Shown: positions 42,772-49,690 of the stretch, piece by piece
How the letters are laid out: every line of letters starts with the position of its first letter
Numbering within the stretch: position 1 is the stretch's first letter
NCBI RefSeq assembly: GCF_042682745.1
Contig: NZ_JBHUIO010000011.1
Span: 248,001 to 312,000, forward strand
DNA: 64,000 nt
Source of the DNA: Tumebacillus_A lipolyticus
GTDB taxonomy: Bacteria > Bacillota > Bacilli > Tumebacillales > Tumebacillaceae
Direction: 5' to 3'
Translations under genes and position numbers: made by a program
The notes under the pieces: generated by a model
What the model saw: the letters and a program-made list of their open reading frames with translations, nothing else
Told to the model about the DNA's origin: nothing
Database searches by the model: none

Positions 42772-43215
42772 ATGGGCCGAGAGCGCCACAAGCGCAGACG
42801 CCACCGCGAGCAAGATCCACTTCCGGCAGTCCCATCCGACTTTATCGTACCACCACCCCCTCCGCCTGGGTTTGGTATCATTCAGCCTCAGTTTCAGCGT
42901 GAAACGCCGCTGATCACCGGTCAGGTCTATTTTGATGATCCCTTTTACTCGCTGTTGCCGCCACCGCCCTTCGGTTCATCCGACCCCTGTTATCCCGCTT
43001 GGTTGTCGATGAAAAAAAAGGAGGAAGCGCGCTTTGAGGCCTGCGAGATCGGCAAGGAGACGGCCGAGTGTCAGCTCGCGCGGCGAGCCTATTTTGATGC
43101 GGCTCGCGAATATAGCACGGTGCTCGACCGCGTGTACGGCTTGAGCCGCTTCCAGACGAAACAGACAACTTCTCCCCCTCAAGGTGCTGGCAAACAAAAA
43201 AATCGTACCTGCTAA
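42772..43215 (+). CDS. Proline-rich hypothetical protein next to gerP cluster
   Basis: The 147-residue protein has a very basic start (RERHKRRRHREQ) and proline runs (IVPPPPPPGFG, LLPPPPFGSSDPCYP). A helical C-terminal part has three Cys (ACEIGKETAECQL and the final RTC). There is no signal peptide. It ends convergent to a gerPB-like gene and shares a terminator with it. A spore-coat role is only suggested by the neighbours. ATG 42772 follows AAAGGAG. Confidence 0.6.
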   Translation: MGRERHKRRRHREQDPLPAVPSDFIVPPPPPPGFGIIQPQFQRETPLITGQVYFDDPFYSLLPPPPFGSSDPCYPAWLSMKKKEEARFEACEIGKETAECQLARRAYFDAAREYSTVLDRVYGLSRFQTKQTTSPPQGAGKQKNRTC

Positions 43216-43234
43216 GCTCAGGTACGATTTTTTC
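43196..43234. terminator. Bidirectional terminator
   Basis: AAAAAATCGTACCTG/CAGGTACGATTTTTT, between convergent genes. It overlaps the stop of the plus-strand gene. Confidence 0.92.
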
Positions 43235-43517
43235 TTCTCCTCTGGCGCCCTTCCACCTGAAACCCGCCTTGCGCGCCTCCCGATAAAGGCTCTTCCTCTG
43301 CGGTCTCGATCGGCAAACCCTCTTTTTTTAGCTCTGGCTCGATCTGCGAATGAATCTGATCTTCCAACATCTGTTCCGCCTGAGTGGGCGTGACCTCTTC
43401 CGTGATCGTTTCCGACCGGGCTTTGACGGCGCCGCTGGTGCCAATCTGCAAAACAGATGAGCTCGACATCGCATTGATTTGAATCGTTCCAATCTTGATC
43501 GTTTGATTGACACGCAT
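43218..43517 (-). CDS. Spore germination protein GerPB-like
   Basis: The 99-residue protein has the GerPB pattern VNQTIKIGTIQINAMSSSSVLQIGTSGAVKARS at its N terminus. A Glu/Gln-rich middle and a basic C-terminal tail (GRQRRRKNRT) follow. GerP proteins act in the inner coat and help germinants reach their receptors. It follows the GerPA/PF-like gene by 14 nt. ATG 43517 follows GGAGGCG. The last bases lie in the shared terminator. Confidence 0.8.
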   Translation of the reverse strand: MRVNQTIKIGTIQINAMSSSSVLQIGTSGAVKARSETITEEVTPTQAEQMLEDQIHSQIEPELKKEGLPIETAEEEPLSGGAQGGFQVEGRQRRRKNRT

Positions 43518-43531
43518 TGAATCGCCTCCCG

Positions 43532-43753
43532 TTAAAAGACTGAGGCCACGTTTTCGTCCAGCACATCGTTGTCGTTAGTGTTCGTTGAAGAGACAACATT
43601 ATACGTTTGAGGGAAATCTCCCGTATTGAACGATCCAGAACCGGCATAAGTTTTGGCTGTCGTCTTCGGAGAGATCAGACCTACATCCCCGATGCTCAAG
43701 ACTCCGCCGGAAGAGATGTTGACCACTTTCAAGGTTCCGAGAATCGCAGGCAC
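43532..43753 (-). CDS. Spore germination protein GerPA/GerPF-like
   Basis: The 73-residue protein has the GerPA/PF pattern: MPAILGTLKVVNISSGGVLSIGDVGLISPK, then the Ser/Gly segment TYAGSGSFNTGDF and a C-terminal NDNDVLDE. It starts with GTG 43753. It is the first gene of the minus-strand half of the cluster, paired with the GerPB-like gene. A sigma-K-like promoter lies upstream. GerPA and GerPF are hard to tell apart by eye. Confidence 0.85.
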   Translation of the reverse strand: MPAILGTLKVVNISSGGVLSIGDVGLISPKTTAKTYAGSGSFNTGDFPQTYNVVSSTNTNDNDVLDENVASVF

Positions 43754-43794
43754 GACACCACCGCCTTCTGCCAGAACTCTTTCTCTAGGCAGTC

Positions 43795-43818
43795 TATGCA
43801 GGCCAGATGTGGTGGGTG
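43795..43818 (-). promoter_or_regulatory. Sigma-K-like promoter, minus-strand gerP half
   Basis: On the minus strand CACC (43815-43818), a 16-nt spacer, then CATAGACTG (43790-43798), near the mother-cell consensus AC-16-CATAnnnTA. Confidence 0.5.
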
Positions 43819-43892
43819 AGTGCCTATTCTAACTGCCCGACATCCATCTTGATCAATGCTTTGATCAATACAAAGTGAGGCGTTCATCTGCT

Positions 43893-43921
43893 CACCACAG
43901 CTTCGGCGGCTACATACTGTA
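43893..43921 (+). promoter_or_regulatory. Sigma-K-like promoter, plus-strand gerP half
   Basis: CACC (43893-43896), a 16-nt spacer, then CATACTGTA (43913-43921), a full match to CATAnnnTA. Confidence 0.6.
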
Positions 43922-43956
43922 TCACTATACCTGTATCGCGAAAAGGAGGAAATGCC

Positions 43957-44178
43957 ATGCCGTCTATCGTCGGCGGACCGATCAAGATCGTCAGCATCTC
44001 AGGCGGTACCGTCCTCTTTGGCGATTCCGGATTTATCGCACCGAAAAGCCCCTCCAAGTCGTATACCGGCTCGGGGAGCGGCAACACGGGCGACTTCTCG
44101 GTATCGATCAACGGAATCAGCAACACGGCAACTGTCGATGCTGATGTGCTCGATAACAACACCAACTCCGGCATCTGA
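43957..44178 (+). CDS. Spore germination protein GerPA/GerPF-like
   Basis: The 73-residue protein reads MPSIVGGPIKIVSISGG, then TVLFGDSGFIAPKSPSK, YTGSGSGNTGDFSV and a VDADVLDNN end. It is a clear paralogue of the minus-strand gene at 43532. It is the first gene of the plus-strand half and has AAAGGAGG before ATG 43957. It should be a mother-cell coat protein. Confidence 0.87.
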   Translation: MPSIVGGPIKIVSISGGTVLFGDSGFIAPKSPSKSYTGSGSGNTGDFSVSINGISNTATVDADVLDNNTNSGI

Positions 44179-44183
44179 CGACC

Positions 44184-44486
44184 ATGTTGAAACGAAATCG
44201 AGCAAAACAGACGATCGTGCAGAATATGCTCGTCATCGCGATCGGCCCCTCCGGCGTCGTCCAGATCGGCGATGTCTGGGAGGGGGTCGATCCGTTTTCA
44301 TACGGGGAAGCCTATTCTGGTTATCGCGGCGCTCCTGGCTTTGCGATCGTTGGCAAGTTTGAGGAGCCGATCAACACGCAGTTGCATTATGCGAACCAAG
44401 TGGATGAAGACGTTCGGGATCAGGATGTGGTCGGCAAGGATGTCGAAGTCTTTCTCCCCAACACCAGAGGAGTGGAAGCGAGATGA
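44184..44486 (+). CDS. Spore germination protein GerPE-like
   Basis: The 100-residue protein has VQNMLVIAIGPSGVVQIGDVWEG, as in the GerPE family, and a C-terminal NQVDEDVRDQDVVGKDVEVF that echoes the DVxDQD ends of GerP proteins. The gene begins 5 nt after the previous stop and its 3' end overlaps the GerPD-like gene by 4 nt. Identification is by pattern and position. Confidence 0.75.
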   Translation: MLKRNRAKQTIVQNMLVIAIGPSGVVQIGDVWEGVDPFSYGEAYSGYRGAPGFAIVGKFEEPINTQLHYANQVDEDVRDQDVVGKDVEVFLPNTRGVEAR

Positions 44487-44683
44487 AAAAAATCAAGCTG
44501 AGAGTTGTCAACAACGGAGATCTGCAGGTAGCCAATTTCAAGATCAATTCGGTCACCTCATCGGCTGTCGTTCTGCTGGGAGACACCGAGCTGATCACAC
44601 CGCGCTCCGTCTTCATCTCTCGCGGCGTGCGCCCCGTCGCCGCCATCGTACCGTCTGTGACCGGTCCGGTCGGTCGCATCTAA
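44483..44683 (+). CDS. Spore germination protein GerPD-like
   Basis: The 66-residue protein has KLRVVNNGDLQVANFKINSVTSSAVVLLGDTELITPRS, the GerPD-type pattern (x-V-x-VNxxSSSxxxxLGDTE). A hydrophobic C terminus follows. ATG 44483 overlaps the previous stop (ATGA). It is the last gene of the plus-strand half. No gerPC, the large coiled-coil member, is seen in this cluster. Confidence 0.77.
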   Translation: MKKIKLRVVNNGDLQVANFKINSVTSSAVVLLGDTELITPRSVFISRGVRPVAAIVPSVTGPVGRI

Positions 44684-44693
44684 ACACGCGCAA

Positions 44694-44724
44694 AGACCCT
44701 CTTGCACAATTTGCAAGAGGGTCT
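44694..44724. terminator. Bidirectional terminator
   Basis: AGACCCTCTTGCA/TGCAAGAGGGTCT perfect 13-bp stem. It separates convergent gerP and etfA. Confidence 0.85.
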
Positions 44725-44743
44725 CTTGATTCTTTCAGGCCGA

Positions 44744-45727
44744 TTACTCAGCCACTACTTTTTTCAGCTCTTCGACCAAGATCGGCACGATGTCGAACAG
44801 GTCGCCGACGATACCATAATCTGCCACTTTGAAGATCGGAGCTTCCGGGTCCTTGTTGATCGCGACGATCACTTTGGAGTTGGACATGCCCGCCAGATGC
44901 TGAATCGCTCCGGAGATGCCGACAGCGAAGTACAGGTCGGGCGTGACCACCTTGCCCGTCTGGCCGATCTGCAACGCATAGTCACAGTAGCCAGCATCGC
45001 AAGCACCGCGGGATGCGCCGACCGCAGCACCGAGGACTTCTGCCAGTTCATACAGCGGTTTGAATCCCTCTTCCGACTTGACGCCACGGCCGCCGGAAAC
45101 GATCACTTTCGCCTCGGAGAGATCGACGCCGCCGGTCGATTTTTTCACGACCTCTTTGATGAACGTGCGCAGGGAGTCTGCAGGCAGGTCGACGGAGACG
45201 TTTACCACTTCTGCCGAACGGGATGCGTCCGCCTCACCGGCCGGCAAGTTGTTCGGACGAACGGTCGCCAAAACCAGATCGCCGGCAACCGTGTTTTTCG
45301 TAAACGCTTTCCCCGCGTAGATCGGGCGGGTGAAGACGAGGTTGCCGCCCTCTTCGGTCACATCGATGATGTCAGACACTTGACCTGCGCCAAAGCGCGC
45401 CGCCACCTTCGGAGCGAGGTCGCGACCGATCGCCGAATGCGCCATGAGCACGAGGTTCGGGTTCACGTCTTTGATCATCGTCTCCAACACGCTTGCGTAT
45501 GCATCTGGCACGTAGTTTTCCAGCGCCGCGCTGTCAGCGACCAGCACTTTGTCAGCACCGTGATGGGCCAATTCTTCCGCTTTGATCGACCCGCTGTTGT
45601 TGCTGATGATCGATGCGATGACAGCGCCGCCGTTTGCCAGTTTTTTTGCAGTGGACAGCATTTCAAAAGTCACGTTGCGGACAGCGCCGTTGCGCAGGTC
45701 TGCCAATACGAGAATCGTTCTGCTCAT
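44744..45727 (-). CDS. etfA: Electron transfer flavoprotein, alpha subunit
   Basis: The 327-residue subunit has an N-terminal alpha/beta domain. Its C-terminal FAD domain carries the signature KVIVSGGRGVKSEEGFKPL, VGASRGACDAGYCDYALQIGQTGKVVTPDLYFAVGISGAIQHLAGM and NKDPEAPIFKVADYGIVGDL. With EtfB it takes electrons from acyl-CoA dehydrogenases. The gene follows etfB by 41 nt. ATG 45727 has AGAGAGGAGC upstream. Intact and full length. Confidence 0.96.
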   Translation of the reverse strand: MSRTILVLADLRNGAVRNVTFEMLSTAKKLANGGAVIASIISNNSGSIKAEELAHHGADKVLVADSAALENYVPDAYASVLETMIKDVNPNLVLMAHSAIGRDLAPKVAARFGAGQVSDIIDVTEEGGNLVFTRPIYAGKAFTKNTVAGDLVLATVRPNNLPAGEADASRSAEVVNVSVDLPADSLRTFIKEVVKKSTGGVDLSEAKVIVSGGRGVKSEEGFKPLYELAEVLGAAVGASRGACDAGYCDYALQIGQTGKVVTPDLYFAVGISGAIQHLAGMSNSKVIVAINKDPEAPIFKVADYGIVGDLFDIVPILVEELKKVVAE

Positions 45728-45768
45728 GATATGTGCTCCTCTCTGTCTTTCAAGTTACCGTTCTCAAC

Positions 45769-46533
45769 TTAGAGAACTTTCGCTTCGGTGCGCAGCAGGC
45801 CGACCAGCTCTTTGACGCGCTGTTCGTTGTCGCCTTCCAAGATGCGACCGCCCGCTTTTGCTGCCGGCAGGAACGTTTCCACGACGGACGCTTTTTTCGC
45901 GAGGTCGGCGGTGATGTTCAGGTCGCCGGCGCCCGGGTTGGCCAGCGGCTTCTTGTTCGCTTTGCGAATCCCGATCAGAGATGGGTAGCGCGGGTCGTTC
46001 AGACCTTGTTGAGCGGTCACGAGGATCGGCAGCTTGCCGCCGACCACTTCCAGGTCGCCTTCCGCATCGCGGTGCGCTTCCACGTCGGAGCCATTGATCT
46101 CAAGCTTGGTGATCGTGCCGATGTGCGGAATGTTGAGCAGTTCAGCAAGGCGGATTGCCACCTGACCAGAACCGTCGTCTACCGCCTGGTTGCCGCAGAG
46201 GATGATGTCATACTCTTTGTCTTTCAGATATGCTGCCAGCACGGTGGATGCTGTATATTCATCGCCAAAGAGCGATTCGTCGGTGATGTGAACCGCCTCA
46301 TCAGCACCCATCGCTAGCGCCGTGCGCAACGCTTCCTGCGCACGCTCCGGGCCGATGGTGATAACAGTCACCGCACCGCCGTTCGCGTCGCGCAGCTTGA
46401 TCGCTTCTTCGACCGCGTACTCATCGTACGGGTTCATGACAAAGCGCACGCCGTCTTCTTTGACTTGGCCGTTTTCGACAACGATCTTTTCCTCAGTATC
46501 AAACGTTTGTTTGAGGCACACGAAAATATTCAT
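45769..46533 (-). CDS. etfB: Electron transfer flavoprotein, beta subunit
   Basis: The 254-residue subunit shows MNIFVCLKQTFDTE, FVMNPYDEYAVEEAIKLRD, ADEAVHITDE and the ETF beta signature ending in VTAQQGLNDPRYPSLIGIRKANKKPL. It binds AMP and pairs with EtfA. It is 39 nt downstream of a FadR-like regulator, an order that matches fadR-fadB-etfB-etfA of Bacillus minus fadB. ATG 46533 follows GAAAGGAGC. Confidence 0.96.
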   Translation of the reverse strand: MNIFVCLKQTFDTEEKIVVENGQVKEDGVRFVMNPYDEYAVEEAIKLRDANGGAVTVITIGPERAQEALRTALAMGADEAVHITDESLFGDEYTASTVLAAYLKDKEYDIILCGNQAVDDGSGQVAIRLAELLNIPHIGTITKLEINGSDVEAHRDAEGDLEVVGGKLPILVTAQQGLNDPRYPSLIGIRKANKKPLANPGAGDLNITADLAKKASVVETFLPAAKAGGRILEGDNEQRVKELVGLLRTEAKVL

Positions 46534-46572
46534 CGGTGAGAGCTCCTTTCAGACTGGTGATTCAAGTAATCG

Positions 46573-47178
46573 TCATGGTTTGGCGCAAAGCCCGCCTACC
46601 ATCACATCGTAGACTGGAAGCACTAAAGACTGCAGTTCATATTTTGCACCCGTGAGAATCCATGCGGTAACAGTCTCATCCATCGTGCCAAAAATCATGC
46701 GGCGCGCAATTCGCTTATCGGTGCTTTGGCGAAACACACCGGACTCGATCCCCATCAGGATGATGTTGTCGATGATCTGATAGTACGGGCGGATGATGTC
46801 ACCGATCTGCTTGCGCATCTCGGCGTTCGACTGACGCAGATGAACCTGTGTGAACATGGCCAAATCGGGGTTGACGCCAAAGATTTCAAAGTAGACGGTG
46901 ATCAGCCGCTTCAACGACTCGGCCGCATCGCCTTCCACCGACCTCAGCTCACCAGAAATCCGATCGACAAGCGTGCCGATCGTCTCGCGGAGGATCGAGA
47001 TCAGAATGTCCTCTTTGTTCTTAAAATAAAGATATACGGTACCATCCGCGACCCCCGCCTCCCGAGCAATCTTGGAAATGGGAGCGTTGTGATAGCCTGC
47101 TTGGCCGATCACTTTGACGGCAGCTCTGAGGATCGCTTCATACTTTTCGTTGTTTTTTTTCTGTGCGATCGTCCTCAC
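46573..47178 (-). CDS. fadR: TetR-family regulator, FadR-like
   Basis: The roughly 200-residue protein has a TetR HTH (ISKIAREAGVADGTVYLYFKNKEDILISIL) nearly matching Bacillus FadR, and the FadR-type C-terminal helices RQMIFG/RRMIFGTMDETVTAWIL. FadR represses beta-oxidation genes and is released by long-chain acyl-CoA. The start is uncertain. The in-frame ATG at 47202 overlaps the operator. GTG 47178 is given here as the nearest ordinary start. The best ribosome site (GAGGTGA) points to an ATC codon at 47169, which aligns with the FadR N terminus. Confidence 0.88.
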   Translation of the reverse strand: MRTIAQKKNNEKYEAILRAAVKVIGQAGYHNAPISKIAREAGVADGTVYLYFKNKEDILISILRETIGTLVDRISGELRSVEGDAAESLKRLITVYFEIFGVNPDLAMFTQVHLRQSNAEMRKQIGDIIRPYYQIIDNIILMGIESGVFRQSTDKRIARRMIFGTMDETVTAWILTGAKYELQSLVLPVYDVMVGGLCAKP

Positions 47179-47183
47179 CTCAA

Positions 47184-47201
47184 TGAATGAGTATCCATTC
47201 A
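47184..47201. promoter_or_regulatory. FadR operator
   Basis: TGAATGAGTATCCATTCA matches the Bacillus FadR consensus TGAATGAnTAnTCATTCA at nearly all fixed positions. It sits upstream of the regulator's own gene and of etfB-etfA, which suggests autoregulation. Confidence 0.8.
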
Positions 47202-47264
47202 TTCACTTCTTACTCCTATATTAGAATAGGCAGTCAAATCCGTCAACTGTCGACACAAAAACTG

Positions 47265-47297
47265 CAAAAATGCGACCTGCCGCCGAGGGGAGGTCGC
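47265..47297 (-). terminator. Terminator of 6S-like RNA
   Basis: GCGACCT/AGGTCGC with a 12-nt loop and ATTTTTG on the minus strand. Confidence 0.8.
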
Positions 47298-47317
47298 TTC
47301 GTAGCTTGCTTGAGCTC

Positions 47318-47527
47318 GTTATGTAGATACCCCGCATGTGCCGTCGAGCCGTATGTTTCAGAACCTGCTCTCGCAGGTGGGCGACTCGTCCGCAGTTTTT
47401 GACTTCCCATGCATCTTTTGCAAGAGGTGGGCCTGTCATACGCTGAGAGTTCTGTCTCCCTTGAAACACTCAAGGTTCAAAACAGATCGACCCTAACGAA
47501 CACCGCAGGAAGTGATATCATGTTCGA
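47318..47527 (-). ncRNA. ssrS: Probable 6S RNA
   Basis: In a 480-bp stretch with no plausible gene, the minus strand carries about 200 nt with 6S-like features. These are TGTTCGTTAGGG near the 5' side, a hairpin CCTTGAGTGTTTCAAGG, AAAAACTGCGGACGA, and a closing stem built from ends around 47510 and 47335. Enterobacterial 6S RNA has corresponding GUUCG, AAAACUGCGACGA and CCUUGAA..UUCAAGG elements. 6S RNA mimics open promoter DNA and holds RNA polymerase. A terminator follows. Ends are approximate. Confidence 0.65.
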
Positions 47528-47684
47528 TCGCATCCGTTCTATTGTTGCACCGAAGCGATGTCTTTATCCTACAGGAAGCGCCTTGCGCGCACAACATTCG
47601 GCTGGCAACAAACGCCCTCAAAAGAGCGAGCATCTCAACAACAATCTATCCTCAGAAGAGCTGATCACATCTGCTTCCCACAGG

Positions 47685-48410
47685 TTACGCTTGAAAATTG
47701 GCGTAGGACATCAACGGCATCAGATTGGGCGGGATGATCTCGATCGAGTTGAGGTAGGAGCAGAGGAAGAGCAGCAAAAAGGCGATCGTGTCCTCCCCCG
47801 ACGCGATCGTTGTCAGCTTCGAGTCTGCCAGCGGGAAAAAGCGCACCTCTCCCGTCTGCTCGGTCCGATAGATGACAACGCCCACCCCGACCACAAACAC
47901 GGCGCTGACCCGCTCCGTCTCCGGCCAGGCGGATTGCTCCGCTTCCAACACCTGCGCGATCTCCTCAAGGCTGATCTCAGCCGTCCGGGCCACGATGACG
48001 CCCATCGTATGCGGATGGGTGCTTACCAGTTGAAGCCCGCCGGTAAAACTTTTTTGTGTCAGCTTCTGCAAGCGGCGCACCTGGCGAATCTGGCGCGCCT
48101 CCTCCCGCAGCAGCTGAGCGGTCAGCACTTCCAGCGTCTGCATCGTCACCCCTGCAGTCTCCGCCGGGACGAGCTGCCGTTTTCCCACGAGGAGCCGCGG
48201 GGTATGCTGCCGATCGTAGAGAATCAAGTCGCTGTCATCAGCTGCGTCACCATCCAGCGAAAACACCTGACCTTGGCCGAGCGCAAACTTCTCCGGCAAC
48301 TTTCCCTGCAAAAAGCTGCTCAACAGATCGAGAAATGGTTCGTTCAACTCAAATTTCACATTTTGTTCACATTTTATACCTTCATAAAATAATGACCACA
48401 CATCTTTCAT
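47685..48410 (-). CDS. DUF6602-like protein (nuclease-fold, possibly inactive)
   Basis: The 241-residue protein resembles DUF6602: LLSSFLQGKLPEKFALGQGQVFS, DSDLILYDRQHTPRLL and QLVPAETAGVTMQTLEVLT. In the usual family the last segment ends in an E-V-K triad of a PD-(D/E)XK fold. Here Leu replaces Lys. The C-terminal part ends GEDTIAFLLLFLCSYLNSIEIIPPNL, as in the family. It may bind DNA without cutting it. ATG 48410 has GGAGG 6 nt upstream. Standalone gene with no restriction partners. Confidence 0.6.
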   Translation of the reverse strand: MKDVWSLFYEGIKCEQNVKFELNEPFLDLLSSFLQGKLPEKFALGQGQVFSLDGDAADDSDLILYDRQHTPRLLVGKRQLVPAETAGVTMQTLEVLTAQLLREEARQIRQVRRLQKLTQKSFTGGLQLVSTHPHTMGVIVARTAEISLEEIAQVLEAEQSAWPETERVSAVFVVGVGVVIYRTEQTGEVRFFPLADSKLTTIASGEDTIAFLLLFLCSYLNSIEIIPPNLMPLMSYANFQA

Positions 48411-48520
48411 CACAGTCCTCCAGCATCGTTTCGATCTCTTTTCCCAGTATCGCAGAAATGCTATTCTTTTGCCAAATTCGCACACCCTAATGGACAGATG
48501 TGCTGAAAGGGGCCTCCTCC

Positions 48521-49645
48521 ATGTTGATCTTCGAACTGACCATCATCTTAGTCGCAACCAAACTGGCGGGCGACCTCGCAGTGCGATTCGGCCAGCCGTC
48601 CGTCTTAGGCAAGCTGCTCGTCGGCCTTTTGCTCGGTCCATCTGTGCTCGGCTGGATTGAGAGCACCGATATTTTAAACGAGATCTCCCAGATCGGCGTG
48701 ATCCTGCTGATGTTTCTCGCTGGCCTTGAAACTGATCTCGACGAGTTTAAGCGCTCTGGAAAGGCGGGCGCGCTGGTCGGCCTCGGCGGAATCGTCTTGC
48801 CACTCGGCCTTGGCTACCTCTCCGGCGCTGTCATCGGACTGAACCATCTGGAATCGCTGTTTCTCGGCCTGCTGCTGTCGGCGACGAGCGTCTCGATCAC
48901 CGTCCAATCCCTGCGCGAGATGGGGCGGCTCAACTCGCGCGAAGGCACGACGCTGATGAGCGCAGCTGTCATCGACGACGTGCTGGTCGTCATCCTGCTC
49001 GCCTTCCTGCTCAGCTTTGCCGGCGGCGACATCAGCCTGCCGCTCTTGATCGGAAAAAAAGTGGGCTTTTTCCTCCTCGCCATCCTCGTCGGCTGGAAGG
49101 TCGTCCCCTATCTGATGAACAAGTTTGCTCCGCTGCGCGTCACCGAGGCGGTGATCACGATGGCGCTTGCGATCTGCTTCCTCTTCTCCTGGTTTGCCGA
49201 GCTGACCGGCGTGGCTGCCATCATCGGCGCCTACATCGCCGGGGTCGCCATCTCGCAGACCAAGCAGAAGGAAGAGGTGATGCACAAGACCGAAACGATC
49301 GCCTACTCGATCTTCGTGCCCGTCTTCTTCACATCTGTCGGCGTGATCACCGATCTGCAAGCCATTGGCAGCAACTGGTGGATCGCCCTGTTTTTGAGCA
49401 TCGTCGCCGTGCTGACCAAATGGGTCGGGTCGGGATTCGGGGCCAAGCTGGCCGGGTTCTCCAACCGCAGTTCGCTGGCGATCGGAGCCGGGATGGTCTC
49501 CCGCGGCGAGGTGGCGCTGATCATCGCCGCGAGCGGGCTGTCGAGCGGGCTGCTCAACTCCTCCCTCTTTGCGGTCATCGTCGTCGTCGTGCTGGTCACC
49601 ACCGTCGTCACCCCGCTGTTGCTCAAGCTCTCCTTCCCCAAATAA
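48521..49645 (+). CDS. CPA2-family cation:proton antiporter
   Basis: The 374-residue membrane protein has about 12 TM helices and the CPA2/KefB-type signatures: LGKLLVGLLLGPSVLG, GVILLMFLAGLETDLDEF, SATSVSITVQSLREM, AAVIDDVLVVILLAFLL (the ion-binding Asp pair region) and GMVSRGEVALIIA. It exchanges Na+ or K+ for H+. No C-terminal RCK domain is attached. ATG 48521 follows AAAGGGG. A palindromic terminator follows. Confidence 0.92.
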   Translation: MLIFELTIILVATKLAGDLAVRFGQPSVLGKLLVGLLLGPSVLGWIESTDILNEISQIGVILLMFLAGLETDLDEFKRSGKAGALVGLGGIVLPLGLGYLSGAVIGLNHLESLFLGLLLSATSVSITVQSLREMGRLNSREGTTLMSAAVIDDVLVVILLAFLLSFAGGDISLPLLIGKKVGFFLLAILVGWKVVPYLMNKFAPLRVTEAVITMALAICFLFSWFAELTGVAAIIGAYIAGVAISQTKQKEEVMHKTETIAYSIFVPVFFTSVGVITDLQAIGSNWWIALFLSIVAVLTKWVGSGFGAKLAGFSNRSSLAIGAGMVSRGEVALIIAASGLSSGLLNSSLFAVIVVVVLVTTVVTPLLLKLSFPK

Positions 49646-49647
49646 AG

Positions 49648-49669
49648 AAGGCTCCCGATCGGGAGCCTT
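49648..49669. terminator. Palindromic terminator
   Basis: AAGGCTCCCGATCGGGAGCCTT, perfect 22-bp palindrome between convergent genes. Confidence 0.75.
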
Positions 49670-49690
49670 CCTTACTGTCACTTCCTTCGC

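Noticed and set aside
47409..48392. 327-codon plus-strand open frame
   Set aside because: It runs through the 6S-like RNA and the DUF6602-like gene in antisense. Composition is unlike a protein.
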